Shown here in pieces: positions 35,676 through 44,034 of a stretch of 64,000 bases of DNA; within the stretch, counting starts at the first letter, position 1; the number at the start of each line of letters is the position of its first letter. The notes beneath the pieces were generated by a model. That model saw only the letters and a program-made list of their open reading frames with translations, was not told where the DNA came from and searched no databases. The DNA lies in contig NZ_JAPMIT010000002.1 in NCBI RefSeq assembly GCF_026410545.1, positions 248,001 through 312,000 of the forward strand, read 5' to 3'. This DNA is from Microbacterium sp. STN6 (GTDB taxonomy: Bacteria > Actinomycetota > Actinomycetes > Actinomycetales > Microbacteriaceae). Made by a program: the position numbers and the translations under genes.

Positions 35676-35909
35676 GGCGGCGACGCGCATCCGATCCTCG
35701 ATCGACGTCATTGAATGTCGCGTCGTCAGCACTGAGCTTGGCCCAAACATTAACCCTGAAGTAGCCGCCCTAATGCCCGCATCTTTTGAGGGCAAACACG
35801 TAACCCCTTTTTGGCGAGTCGCCATTCGCGACAAGACTTGAGCCAGACGCACGGGAAATCTAGACGATTTCGAAACTTCGTAACGGCTGGTCAAAGGGAA
35901 AAACGATGA
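35676..35909. other. Non-coding stretch at the right end of the island
   Basis: No gene can be supported here. Short open frames on both strands lack start signals and family features. It ends in the tRNA terminator. Confidence 0.5.
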
Positions 35910-35933
35910 CCCGATCTCCTGTCGGAGATCGGG
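35910..35933 (-). terminator. Intrinsic terminator of tRNA-fMet
   Basis: Perfect 10-bp arms CCCGATCTCC and GGAGATCGGG with loop TGTC, followed on the minus strand by a T-rich tract (TCATCGTTTTTCCCTTT). It belongs to the island side of the tRNA, so the element supplied the tRNA with a new terminator. Confidence 0.8.
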
Positions 35934-35939
35934 CCATTC

Positions 35940-35981
35940 TTGGTTGCGGGGGCAGGATTTGAACCTACGACCTCTGGGTTA
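35940..35981 (-). repeat. Right attachment site (attR) inside tRNA-fMet
   Basis: Identical over 42 bases to 27109-27150. It spans from one base past the CCA end to the first base of the anticodon complement, the usual core for tRNA-targeting integrases. Confidence 0.9.
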
Positions 35982-36017
35982 TGAGCCCAGCGAGCTACCG
36001 AACTGCTCCACCCCGCG
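35941..36017 (-). tRNA. Initiator tRNA-fMet (CAU)
   Basis: A 77-nt tRNA with encoded CCA. Acceptor strands CGCGGGG and CCCCGCA leave position 1 (C) opposite A72, the initiator mismatch. The anticodon stem has the three G:C pairs of initiator tRNAs (TGGGCTCATAACCCA, anticodon CAT). The T arm contains GGTTCAAATCC. Confidence 0.97.
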
Positions 36018-36129
36018 GCACGAGAGTCAACGATAGCACAGGCGGCCGAGCGCCTCGAATCCGCCCGGATGGCTGACGCCCGCCGCACGCAATAGTCGCC
36101 ATAACGCTCACATCGGCGATGATGGGTTC

Positions 36130-36942
36130 ATGGATGCGCCCCCCGAACTCGCCGTTGCCGTGGCTCAATTCGCGCCGACCGCCGACACGCGAATCAACCT
36201 CGATGCCATGCGAACCTTGACGCGCAAGGCCGTCTCCCGCGGCGCGCGCCTCGTCGTCTTCCCCGAATACTCCTCCTACTTCGAGCAGCCCCTCGGCGAG
36301 AGCATGGTGACCGCCTCGCAGGCGGTTGACGGCCCGTTTGTCAGCGAGCTGGCGGCGCTGGCCGCATCCGAGCGCGTGCACATTGTCGCGGGATTGCTGG
36401 AGCGCGCCAACGACCCGGGCCGCTTCCACAACACCGTCGTGGCCGTCTCGCCCGCCGGCGAGCTCGTCGCGACCTACCGCAAGCAGCACCTCTACGATGC
36501 GTTCGGCGCCTCGGAGTCGCGCTGGGTCGTGCCCGGCGACCTCGACGAGCCGCAGCTGTTCACGGTCGACGGCGTGCGCGTGGGCATGCAGACCTGCTAC
36601 GACATCCGCTTTCCTGAGCTGAGCCGGCGCATCACGGATGCCGGCGCAGACCTCATTCTCGTTCCCGCCGAGTGGGTGCGCGGACCCCTCAAAGAGCACC
36701 ACTGGCGCACCCTGCTCACCTCGCGGGCGCTGGAGAACACCGTATACGTCGCAGCGGCCGACCACGCGCCGCCCTCCGGCGTGGGCGGCAGCGTCATCAT
36801 CGACCCGATGGGCGTCGAACTCGCCTCGCTCGGCGAGCAGACGGATACGGTTCTCGCCTGGGTCTCACCGGCGCGCCTTGCCGAGACGCGCCGCGTCAAC
36901 CCGAGCCTCGCGATGCGTCGTTACCGGGTCGAGCCGCGCTGA
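36130..36942 (+). CDS. Carbon-nitrogen hydrolase (nitrilase superfamily)
   Basis: A 270-residue amidase-type hydrolase. The Glu-Lys-Cys triad is visible: Glu in VVFPEYSS (about residue 46), Lys in YRKQHLYDAFGASES and Cys in MQTCYDIRFPELSR. The family includes omega-amidase and other deaminated-glutathione-type amidases; the exact substrate is not evident. Its 3' end overlaps the convergent aminotransferase gene by 22 bp. The omega-amidase/transaminase pairing of alpha-ketoacid salvage is a possible link between the two. The start ATG 36130 has GATGAT 6 nt upstream. Confidence 0.85.
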   Translation: MDAPPELAVAVAQFAPTADTRINLDAMRTLTRKAVSRGARLVVFPEYSSYFEQPLGESMVTASQAVDGPFVSELAALAASERVHIVAGLLERANDPGRFHNTVVAVSPAGELVATYRKQHLYDAFGASESRWVVPGDLDEPQLFTVDGVRVGMQTCYDIRFPELSRRITDAGADLILVPAEWVRGPLKEHHWRTLLTSRALENTVYVAAADHAPPSGVGGSVIIDPMGVELASLGEQTDTVLAWVSPARLAETRRVNPSLAMRRYRVEPR

Positions 36943-38135
36943 GCCTGCAACCCCGCCAACTGCGCGGCCGCGCGCTCAAGCACGTCCCTCTTCTTACAGA
37001 ACGCGAAGCGGATGAGCGACGCATACGCGTCGCCATGCCGTTCGGAGACGAACGCGCTCACGGGCACCCCCACCACCCCGGCAAGCTCGGGCAGGCGTCG
37101 GCACAGATCAGATGCATCGTCGAAGCCGAGCGGAGCGGCATCCGCGATGACGAAGTAGCCGCCCTGGGGGCGCGTGACGGTGAAGCCGGCTTCGGTGAGG
37201 CCGTCGAGGAGCAGGTCGCGCTTGGCTTGTAGCTGGGCGGCCGCGTTGGTGAAGAACGAGTCGGGTAGGCGGAGGCCGGCCGCGATGGCGGGCTGGAACG
37301 GCGCGCCGTTGACGTAGGTGAGGAACTGCTTGACGGCGAGAATGGCGTCGACGATCGCGGGAGGGGCCGACAGCCAGCCGACCTTCCAGCCGGTGGTGCT
37401 GAACGTCTTGCCACCCGATGAGATGGTGACGGTGCGATCGCGGCCGCCGGGCAGGCTCGCGATCGGGATGTGCGGCGCCTCGAACGTGAGGTGCTCGTAG
37501 ACCTCGTCAGTGACGATGATGGCGTCGTGCGTGTGGGCCAGCTCGATGACGAGCTGCAGGGTTTCTGCGGGCAGCACGGCGCCCGTGGGGTTGTGCGGAG
37601 AATTGAGCAGGATGACGCGGGTGCGGTCGGTCACGGCGGCGCGAAGCTCGTCGAGGTCCGGCTGGAAGTGCGGGGCGTGCAGCGGGACCGTGCGATGCTG
37701 CGCGCCGGCGAGCGCGATCAGGGCGCCGTACGCGTCATAGAACGGCTCGAGCGTGACGACCTCGTCGCCGGGCTCGAGCAGGGCCAGCAGCGTGGCGGCA
37801 ATCGCTTCGGTTGCACCGGCGGTCACGAGGATCTCGCGATCGGAGTCGAGGCTGATGCCGTAGAAGCGCTCCTGGTGCTCGGCGACCGCCTGCCGCAGAT
37901 CGGGGATGCCGCGGCCCGGCGGGTACTGGTTGTCGCCGCGGCGGATCGCGTCGATCGCCGCCTCGAGCACGACGTCTGGCCCGTCTTCATCGGGGAAGCC
38001 CTGGCCCAGGTTGATCGCGCCGGTGCGGGCGGCGAGGGCGCTCATCTCGGCGAAGATCGTGGCGGCGATCGTGCCGTCGGGCGCGAGCAGGCCCGCCCCT
38101 CGCGCGGCGTGCTGCCATCGACCCGGGATCGCCAT
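36921..38135 (-). CDS. PLP-dependent class I/II aminotransferase
   Basis: A 404-residue enzyme similar to kynurenine/glutamine or methionine aminotransferases. It has INLGQGFPDEDGP at the N-terminus, VTAGATEAIAATLLALL, LNSPHNPTGAVL, VTDEVYEHL, the PLP-binding Lys in SSGGKTFSTTGWKVGW, and the substrate Arg in LIRFAFCKK. The ATG at 38135 has GAGGGG 4-5 nt upstream and is preferred; ATG 38147 would add four residues. It converges on the nitrilase gene, with which it may act in methionine-type salvage or glutamine transamination. Confidence 0.88.
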   Translation of the reverse strand: MAIPGRWQHAARGAGLLAPDGTIAATIFAEMSALAARTGAINLGQGFPDEDGPDVVLEAAIDAIRRGDNQYPPGRGIPDLRQAVAEHQERFYGISLDSDREILVTAGATEAIAATLLALLEPGDEVVTLEPFYDAYGALIALAGAQHRTVPLHAPHFQPDLDELRAAVTDRTRVILLNSPHNPTGAVLPAETLQLVIELAHTHDAIIVTDEVYEHLTFEAPHIPIASLPGGRDRTVTISSGGKTFSTTGWKVGWLSAPPAIVDAILAVKQFLTYVNGAPFQPAIAAGLRLPDSFFTNAAAQLQAKRDLLLDGLTEAGFTVTRPQGGYFVIADAAPLGFDDASDLCRRLPELAGVVGVPVSAFVSERHGDAYASLIRFAFCKKRDVLERAAAQLAGLQAQRGSTR

Positions 38136-38197
38136 GCTGCCCCTCATCTCTGCGTTGATCCCTCCAAACTACGGCAGTTGGTGGCGAGTGCACGTTC

Positions 38198-38416
38198 GCA
38201 GGTTGAGGAGGCCGCAAAGCGGCCGTCTCGAAACCCGAGTCGCTCTCGCCTATGCAGGTTGAGGAGGCCGCAAAGCGGCCGTCTCGAAACCCGAGTCGCT
38301 CCCGCCTATGCAGGTTGAGGAGGCCGCAAAGCGGCCGTCTCGAAACCGAGTCGCTCTCGCCTATGCAGGTTGAGGAGGCCGCAAAGCGGCCGTCTCGAAA
38401 CCCGAGTCCCTCTCGC
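38198..38416. repeat. Four tandem 56-bp palindromic repeats
   Basis: Copies start at about 38198, 38254, 38310 and 38365. Each has GGTTGAGGAG, then the perfect hairpin GCCGC-AAA-GCGGC, then CGTCTCGAAACC, whose outer arms also pair. The 20-bp remainder (CGAGTCGCTCTCGCCTATG) is equally repeated. The same outer arms occur at 2101-2221 with a different inner stem. It lies between the aminotransferase and lipoprotein genes. Confidence 0.9.
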
Positions 38417-38462
38417 CAACGCACGCTGTGGATAAGTTCCCCGCGACGGCATGGCATTGCCC

Positions 38463-38468
38463 TACCGT
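38463..38468 (+). promoter_or_regulatory. -10 element of a leaderless promoter
   Basis: TACCGT, 6 nt, then the ATG at 38475. Confidence 0.5.
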
Positions 38469-38474
38469 TGGCCC

Positions 38475-39068
38475 ATGCGCTTCGCGACCGACCGCCGCCT
38501 GCCTGCCGCCCCTGCGCGCATCGCGGCAGTCGCCCTGCTTTCGATCACGGCATTTCTACTAAGCGGATGCGCCTCCGCACCGTCGCCCGTCAAGACCCAC
38601 TCGTCGAAGCCAGCCGCGACCCCCGTGTTCGCCACGAACGACGAAGCGCTCGCAGCGGCGACGAAGGCTTACGCCGAGTACCAGTCGATTGGGCAGAAAA
38701 TTGCCCAAAACGGCGGTGAAGGTGCGACTCAGATTGTTTCCGTAGTAACTCCAACAAAGGCAAAGGCGGAGCTGCAAGAGTTTAAGGAATTGCGTGAGCG
38801 TGGGTATCGCCAGGTCGGCGAGTCTCGTTATACGAAGATCCAGTTACAAGAAGATCAGATCACGGACGTTGGTGGCGCTCTTTCCATCTATGTGTGCGTC
38901 GACTCATCCGCAACTGACTTTGTCGACGCCGCCGGCACGAGTGTTCTTCCGTCAGATCGCTCGCCGTTGGCGACCGTTGTTGCACAATTCAAGAGCGCTT
39001 CGGCAGAGCACCCGAAGCAATTGGTCGTTTCCAGGATTGAACCATGGTCCGGCAAAAGTATCTGTTGA
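38475..39068 (+). CDS. Predicted lipoprotein
   Basis: A 197-residue exported protein. The signal peptide is RRLPAAPARIAAVALLSITAF followed by the lipobox LLSGC, so Cys at about residue 31 would be acylated. The mature part (AALAAATKAYAEYQSIGQKI onward) is compact with two further Cys in the C-terminal half, one in YVCVDSS. It resembles no family I recognise. From about 38690 the DNA is clearly less GC-rich than the surroundings. The start is set by the TACCGT promoter; the frame's open extension upstream is not used. Its end overlaps the next gene by 25 bp. Confidence 0.75.
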   Translation: MRFATDRRLPAAPARIAAVALLSITAFLLSGCASAPSPVKTHSSKPAATPVFATNDEALAAATKAYAEYQSIGQKIAQNGGEGATQIVSVVTPTKAKAELQEFKELRERGYRQVGESRYTKIQLQEDQITDVGGALSIYVCVDSSATDFVDAAGTSVLPSDRSPLATVVAQFKSASAEHPKQLVVSRIEPWSGKSIC

Positions 39069-39910
39069 CGATCGCGCTGGTCGTCGCGTCTGTCGCCCTT
39101 AGTGCTCCAGCTGCGTTTGCTTCGGTTGATTGCCCGATCACTGCCACAGTGGGTGGGACATGTGGAGGCGCAGCAGCCTCCGGCGGCGGCGTCGACGTGT
39201 GGGCGAATCGCTCGGGTCCAGGGGCGGCGACGAAAGCGCCGCGTCGGTCCGTTGGCCGCACCGCCGCGGCACCTGAAGCCGAGCCCGAGGTGCCGTGGAC
39301 CTGCGTGACCATGGAGCAGGACGGCGTGCCGAAGCGGGTGTGCGGCAACTTCGAGTCACAGGAGGTCGTACGCGACACCCCCTCGGCGCGATGCATCCCG
39401 TTCAGCCCGTGTGACACCCGCAACTTCACCGTGAACGCGAGCGATCTCGTCAACTTCACGCCGGCGGCGCCTTCCGCCTCGATGGAGCCGGACGGGTGGG
39501 CGATCGTGGGGCTGCCGGCGAACTTCCTCGCGCGCGCCACCGGCAGCATCCAGTCAGGAATGCTGTTGGGCTATCAGGCGCAGGTGCGCTTCACCCCGCA
39601 CGCCTATGTGTGGTCGTACGGAGATGGCGCGACCAGGCGCACCAGCGCAGCCGGAGCGACGTGGGCCGCGCTGCGGGTTCCCGAGTTCTCACAGACGGCG
39701 ACGAGCCACATCTACACAGCCAAGGGCGTGCATCAGGTGCGGCTCACGGTGGAGTACACCGCCGAGTATCGCTACGGGGAGCCGGGCTGGCGCCCCGTGA
39801 ACGGTGTGATCCCGGCCGATGCCACCGTGGTAGCGGTGCTGGCGAGCGACGCGAAGACCGTGCTCGTCGACAAGGATTGCAACGCGAACCCCACCGGCCC
39901 CGGCTGCTGA
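39044..39910 (+). CDS. Secreted protein with PKD-like segment
   Basis: A 288-residue protein with a Sec signal peptide (KYLLTIALVVASVALSAPAA, cleavage after AFA). The mature part begins with paired cysteines (DCPITATVGGTC), and more pairs follow (CVTMEQ, VCGNF, RCIPFSPC). A PKD-like strand motif is seen in AYVWSYGDG with HIYTAKGVHQVRLTVEY, which in PKD domains is WDFGDG and HTY. It is probably extracytoplasmic and beta-rich. It overlaps the lipoprotein gene and probably forms a unit with it. The function is unknown. Confidence 0.65.
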   Translation: MVRQKYLLTIALVVASVALSAPAAFASVDCPITATVGGTCGGAAASGGGVDVWANRSGPGAATKAPRRSVGRTAAAPEAEPEVPWTCVTMEQDGVPKRVCGNFESQEVVRDTPSARCIPFSPCDTRNFTVNASDLVNFTPAAPSASMEPDGWAIVGLPANFLARATGSIQSGMLLGYQAQVRFTPHAYVWSYGDGATRRTSAAGATWAALRVPEFSQTATSHIYTAKGVHQVRLTVEYTAEYRYGEPGWRPVNGVIPADATVVAVLASDAKTVLVDKDCNANPTGPGC

Positions 39911-39927
39911 TCGACTCTCCACGCCCG

Positions 39928-39987
39928 CGGCGCGAACACCAGCGGCGCGAACCCCAGCGCCGCGAACGCCAGCGACGCGAACCTCAG
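39928..39987. repeat. Four tandem 15-bp repeats at the copB-type gene end
   Basis: Units of CGGCGCGAACACCAG type, four in a row with one or two changes each. The last covers the stop codon of the P-type ATPase gene. Confidence 0.75.
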
Positions 39988-42137
39988 CGCGCGGCCGATG
40001 GCGCGACAGCGCCCGCATCCGGCCTCAGGTCGAGCCGCCGAAGCAACTGCGCGTTCAATGCCACGACGATCGTGGAGATCGACATGAGCACGGCGCCCAC
40101 AGACATCGGCAGAACGAACCCGACCGGCGCCAGCACGCCCGCCGCGAGCGGCACCGAGATCAGGTTGTACCCTGCCGCCCACCACAGGTTCTGGCGCATC
40201 TTGCGGTAGGCGGCGCGAGACAGCTCGATCACCGAAAGCACCGAGCGCGGGTCATCGCTCGCAAGAATCACGCCCGCCGAGGCGATCGCGACATCCGTGC
40301 CCGCGCCGATGGCAATTCCGACATCGGCCTGGGCGAGCGCCGGCGCGTCATTGACCCCATCGCCAACCATCGCGACCCGTCTGCCCTCGCTCTGAAGCTG
40401 CGCCACGGCGGCGGCCTTGCCCTCCGGCCGCACACCGGCGAAGATGCGGTCGATCCCGAGCTCAGCGGCCACCGAATGGGCCACGTTCTCGGCGTCGCCG
40501 GTGATCATGACCACCTGCACCCCGCGCGCATGCAGCGCGTCGACGGTGCGCCGCGACTCCGACCGAACCTCGTCGGCGAGCCTGAGCGCACCCACGACTG
40601 CGCCGTCGGCGATGACGTGCAGCACGGTTGCGCCGTCCTCTCGCCACTCGTCAGCCACGCCGAGTTGCACGGCATTCTGCTCGTCGAGCAGGTTCGGCCC
40701 GCCGACCTGAACGCGCACCGAGTCCACGAGTGCGCTGACACCGACCGCGGGCGACGATTCGAACTCGCTCGCGTGCGGCACGTCAACGCCGCGTCGCTCT
40801 GCAGCCCGCACAATGGCACGAGCGAGCGGATGCTCGGAGTCGGCCTCTGCAGCGGCGGCGAGCGCGAGCATCCGCTCCTCGCTCTGGCCCTCAGCAGCGG
40901 CCACTGCTGCCACCATCGGCTCACCCTTGGTGAGGGTTCCGGTCTTGTCGAACAGCACGGTGTCGACCGTGCGCATTCTCTCCAGTGCGAGCCGGTCCGT
41001 GATGAGAACACCGCCGCGGGCGGCACGCTCCGTCGCGATCGACACGACAAGGGGAATCGCCAGGCCGAGCGCGTGCGGGCAGGCGATGACGAGAACGGTG
41101 ATCGTGCGGACGACCGCGGTATCCGGCAGCCCGAGGAGACTCCAGACGCCGGCGGTGATGACCCCGGCTCCGAAGGCGAACCAGAACAGCCAGGCCGCAG
41201 CCGTGTCGGCGATGCGTTGAGCGCGCGACGACGAGTTCTGGGCGGCAGAAACGAGCGAGCGGATGCCGGCAAGGGCCGTGTCGTCGCCGGTTGCCGTCAC
41301 CTCGATCCGCAGGCCGGAATCGGTGGCGACGGTGCCGGCCACGACCTGATCGCCGGCGCTGCGAGTGACGGTTCTGGATTCGCCGGTGATCATTGACTCG
41401 TCCATGCTGGCGGAGCCGTCGGTGATTCGACCATCCGCCGGCACCCGGCCGCCCGGCCTGACCACGACCCGATCTCCGACGGAGAGCTCGTCGGGCGCGA
41501 CCACGACGATTGTCTCCCCTTCGACGCGTTCTGCCTCGTCGGGCAGTAGCGCGGCGAGCGAGTCGAGTGCCGAGGTGGTCTGTGCGAGCGACCGCATCTC
41601 GATCCAGTGCCCGAGCAGCATGATGACGATCAGCAGAGCCAGCTCCCACCAGAAGTCGAGGTTCTCGTCAATGAGGCGCAGCCTGGCGCCCCACGAGGCG
41701 ACGAACGCCACCGTGATCGCGAGCGAGATGAGAAGCATCATGCCGGGCTTGAGTGTGCGCAGCTCACTGACCGCACCGCTGAGGAACGGCCTGCCGCCCC
41801 AGACGAACATGACGGTTCCGAGGAGGGGCGAGATCCAGGTAATCCACCCCGAGGGTGGCAGCGAGTAGCCGATGATCTGCGCGAACATAGGCGAGAAGCC
41901 GACGACCGGTGCCGCGATGACCAGCATGATCCAGAACAGGCGGCGGAACTGCGCGACGTGATCGCCGTGGCCGGCATGGCCGGACATGTCGTGCCCGGAG
42001 TGTTCGGACATCCCGTGGCCCGACATCCCGTGGGCCGACATTTCGTGAGCTGACATCTCGTGACCGGCGTGTGCGCGGGCGGGCTCCATCGTGTCTTCTG
42101 TCTCGTGCGTTCGGTTCTCGTTGGGAGGGAAGCTCAT
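39984..42137 (-). CDS. CopB-type heavy-metal P1B ATPase
   Basis: A 717-residue copper/silver exporter. It has the cytosolic His/Met-rich N-terminus (repeats of HGMS and HEMS, then HSGHDMSGHAGHGDH) of the CopB group, eight predicted helices, the intramembrane CPH motif (VLVIACPHALGLAIPL), the phosphorylation site DKTGTLTKGE, the HP motif SEHPLARAIV and the hinge GDGVNDAPAL. CPH rather than CPC suggests Cu(II)/Ag selectivity by family knowledge. The start ATG 42137 is used; the frame is open upstream but lacks the family's content. No copper chaperone or CsoR gene is adjacent. Confidence 0.9.
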   Translation of the reverse strand: MSFPPNENRTHETEDTMEPARAHAGHEMSAHEMSAHGMSGHGMSEHSGHDMSGHAGHGDHVAQFRRLFWIMLVIAAPVVGFSPMFAQIIGYSLPPSGWITWISPLLGTVMFVWGGRPFLSGAVSELRTLKPGMMLLISLAITVAFVASWGARLRLIDENLDFWWELALLIVIMLLGHWIEMRSLAQTTSALDSLAALLPDEAERVEGETIVVVAPDELSVGDRVVVRPGGRVPADGRITDGSASMDESMITGESRTVTRSAGDQVVAGTVATDSGLRIEVTATGDDTALAGIRSLVSAAQNSSSRAQRIADTAAAWLFWFAFGAGVITAGVWSLLGLPDTAVVRTITVLVIACPHALGLAIPLVVSIATERAARGGVLITDRLALERMRTVDTVLFDKTGTLTKGEPMVAAVAAAEGQSEERMLALAAAAEADSEHPLARAIVRAAERRGVDVPHASEFESSPAVGVSALVDSVRVQVGGPNLLDEQNAVQLGVADEWREDGATVLHVIADGAVVGALRLADEVRSESRRTVDALHARGVQVVMITGDAENVAHSVAAELGIDRIFAGVRPEGKAAAVAQLQSEGRRVAMVGDGVNDAPALAQADVGIAIGAGTDVAIASAGVILASDDPRSVLSVIELSRAAYRKMRQNLWWAAGYNLISVPLAAGVLAPVGFVLPMSVGAVLMSISTIVVALNAQLLRRLDLRPDAGAVAPSAAR

Positions 42138-42153
42138 CGTCTCAACTTTCGGG

Positions 42154-42170
42154 ATACGGGGAGGGGGTAT
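42154..42170. promoter_or_regulatory. Dyad upstream of the CopB-type ATPase
   Basis: ATAC, 9 G-rich bases, GTAT: a short symmetric element 17-33 bp upstream of the ATPase start. It could be bound by a copper-responsive regulator such as CsoR, but the arms are short. Confidence 0.3.
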
Positions 42171-42361
42171 TCTCCTTCTGGTCAGCACCCTACGCCGACC
42201 CAGTATTCCCGCCCATCTCCGCCAGCGGGAACTGCTCGATGGCGAACGGGTCGATTCGCGCCCGGTAATGTCATTGGAACGCGAGAGGCTGCTCACAGTG
42301 CGTCCAAATTGAATGCTCAGGTTCAGGGCGGAAGCTGTCAGTGCTTGGAAGGAGCAGGACC

Positions 42362-44014
42362 ATGACCGACACCCCGAACGACGCAGTGAACGACGAGTCA
42401 CCGAAGGCACCTGAAGTGCGTGGCGAGAGTGCTGAGTCGGCACCGAGCGCAGAGCCTGCCACGAGTGCAGAGTCGGCACCGAGCGCCCAGGCGGCGTCCA
42501 TGCCTCCTGAGCCACCGGCGGACTACGAGGCGTCAGGGCAGCAGCCCGCGGAATCGTCCCAGCCCGCTCAGCAGACGCAGCCAACTCAGCCATACGGCGC
42601 AGCCCAGCAGCAGTATGGCTCGGGCCCGCAGCAGCAGTACGGCTCAGCCCCGCAGCAGCCGTACGGCGCGGCTCCGCAGCAGCCGTATCTCGCCGCGCAG
42701 CAGCCGACCACCGCCCAGCAGGCCTACGCCGGTGAGCAGCCGTACACGAAGCCTGCCGACAAGGAGACCGCGGCCAAGAAGCGCAGCACCGGCCTCATCA
42801 TCGCCTCCCTCGCAGTCGGTGCCCTCATCGGCGGCGCCGCGGGCGGCGGAGTCACCGCCGGCGTCATGGCCGCCACTCAGGGCGGCAACGCCAGCACCGT
42901 CACGACCACCGGCCCCGCCAACATCACGGTCAACAATTCGAAGAGCGCGACCGTCGTCACGGCCGTCGCCGCGAAGGCCTCGCCCAGCATCGTCACCATC
43001 TCGGTCACCGGCTCGAGCGAGAGCGGCACCGGCTCCGGCATCGTGCTGAGCAAAGACGGGTACGTGCTCACCAACACGCACGTCGTGACCCTCGACGGCG
43101 CCGAGTCCAGCGGCAAGATCCAGGTGCAGGACAACAACGGCAAGCTCTACCAAGCCAAGCTCATCGCCACCGACCCGATCGTCGACCTCGCTGTGATCAA
43201 GCTTGAGGGCGCGAGCGACATGTCTCCCGCCACCTTCGGCGACTCGAGCAAGCTCAACGTCGGCGACACGGCGGTAGCCATCGGAGCCCCGCTCGGGCTT
43301 TCCGGCACAGTCACCGACGGCATCGTCAGCGCCCTGAACCGCAGCATCAGCATCGCGTCCTCGGCCGCGCCCAAGGCCGGTGACAACACCGATAGCAACG
43401 GCGACAACAACGGCAACGGCCCGTACGACCTCTGGAACTTCGACTTCCCGGGCCAGGGCGGCAACGGGAATGGAAACGGCAACCAGACCCAGACGACCTC
43501 GACGATCTCGCTTCCGGTCATTCAGACGGATGCCGCGATCAACCCCGGCAATTCCGGAGGGGCCCTGCTCAACGACAAGGGTCAGGTCATCGGTGTGAAC
43601 GTCGCCATCGCTAGTGCGGGCAGCGGCGCAAGCTCCACCGACCAGTCCGGCAGCATCGGGGTCGGCTTCGCCATTCCCTCTAACCTGGCCAAGCGCATTG
43701 CGAGCGAGCTGATCCAGGACCAGAAGGGCAGCCACGGCCTGCTCGGCGCAACGGTCTCCGACGCCTCCGACGCGTCGTCCACCTCCACGGTCGGCGCGCT
43801 GATCCACGAGATCACCAGCGGCGGCGCCGCAGCGAAGGCGGGGCTGAAGTCGGGCGACATCGTCACCAACTTCAACGGCTTCCCGATCACGAGTGCGACC
43901 GACCTCACGGCCCAGGTCCGCTACCTGGCCGGCGGCAGCACCGCAGACCTCAGCTACGTGCGCAACGGCAACACCTACAACGCCACCGTCACCCTGGGCA
44001 CGCTGGCGCAGTAG
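42362..44014 (+). CDS. HtrA/DegP-like S1C serine protease with PDZ domain
   Basis: A 550-residue membrane-anchored protease. The cytoplasmic N-terminus (about 140 residues) is Gln/Pro/Ala-rich with repeated QQPYGAAP-type units. One transmembrane helix follows (GLIIASLAVGALIGGAAGGG). The trypsin-like domain carries His in TNTHVV, Asp in DLAVIKL and Ser in GNSGGALL. A C-terminal PDZ domain follows (GAAAKAGLKSGDIVTNFNGF). Between Asp and Ser an unusual Asp/Asn/Gly-rich loop (about 55 residues) is inserted. The ATG has GGAAGGAG upstream. It has a role in envelope protein quality control. Confidence 0.92.
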   Translation: MTDTPNDAVNDESPKAPEVRGESAESAPSAEPATSAESAPSAQAASMPPEPPADYEASGQQPAESSQPAQQTQPTQPYGAAQQQYGSGPQQQYGSAPQQPYGAAPQQPYLAAQQPTTAQQAYAGEQPYTKPADKETAAKKRSTGLIIASLAVGALIGGAAGGGVTAGVMAATQGGNASTVTTTGPANITVNNSKSATVVTAVAAKASPSIVTISVTGSSESGTGSGIVLSKDGYVLTNTHVVTLDGAESSGKIQVQDNNGKLYQAKLIATDPIVDLAVIKLEGASDMSPATFGDSSKLNVGDTAVAIGAPLGLSGTVTDGIVSALNRSISIASSAAPKAGDNTDSNGDNNGNGPYDLWNFDFPGQGGNGNGNGNQTQTTSTISLPVIQTDAAINPGNSGGALLNDKGQVIGVNVAIASAGSGASSTDQSGSIGVGFAIPSNLAKRIASELIQDQKGSHGLLGATVSDASDASSTSTVGALIHEITSGGAAAKAGLKSGDIVTNFNGFPITSATDLTAQVRYLAGGSTADLSYVRNGNTYNATVTLGTLAQ

Positions 44015-44034
44015 CGGTACGAAGGGTACGAAAC

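Larger units (their letters stand above)
27109..35981. mobile_element. Genomic island integrated in the initiator tRNA gene, carrying arsenic and metal resistance
   Basis: The element is bounded by 42-bp direct repeats (27109-27150 and 35940-35981), with the intact tRNA-fMet at the right end. Its distance repeat to repeat is 8831 bp. It has a tyrosine recombinase at one end, as is normal for tRNA-targeting elements. The cargo is a CmtR-like regulator with a cation transporter and a thioredoxin-fold protein, a second ArsR with two CDF transporters, and ArsR-Acr3-ArsC with a flavoprotein. No replication, conjugation or excisionase gene is recognisable, so it is either mobilised in trans or immobile. 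Confidence 0.85.

Noticed and set aside
35542-35894. Short open frames on both strands at the right end of the island
   Set aside because: They have no ribosome site, promoter or recognisable feature, and one begins inside the flavoprotein gene.
38198-38416. Possible CRISPR array
   Set aside because: The parts between the palindromes are repeated too, so there are no unique spacers, and no cas genes are nearby.
42138-42593. N-terminal extension of the CopB-type ATPase frame
   Set aside because: It would run through the HtrA-like gene's start; the His/Met-rich N-terminus begins after the ATG at 42137.
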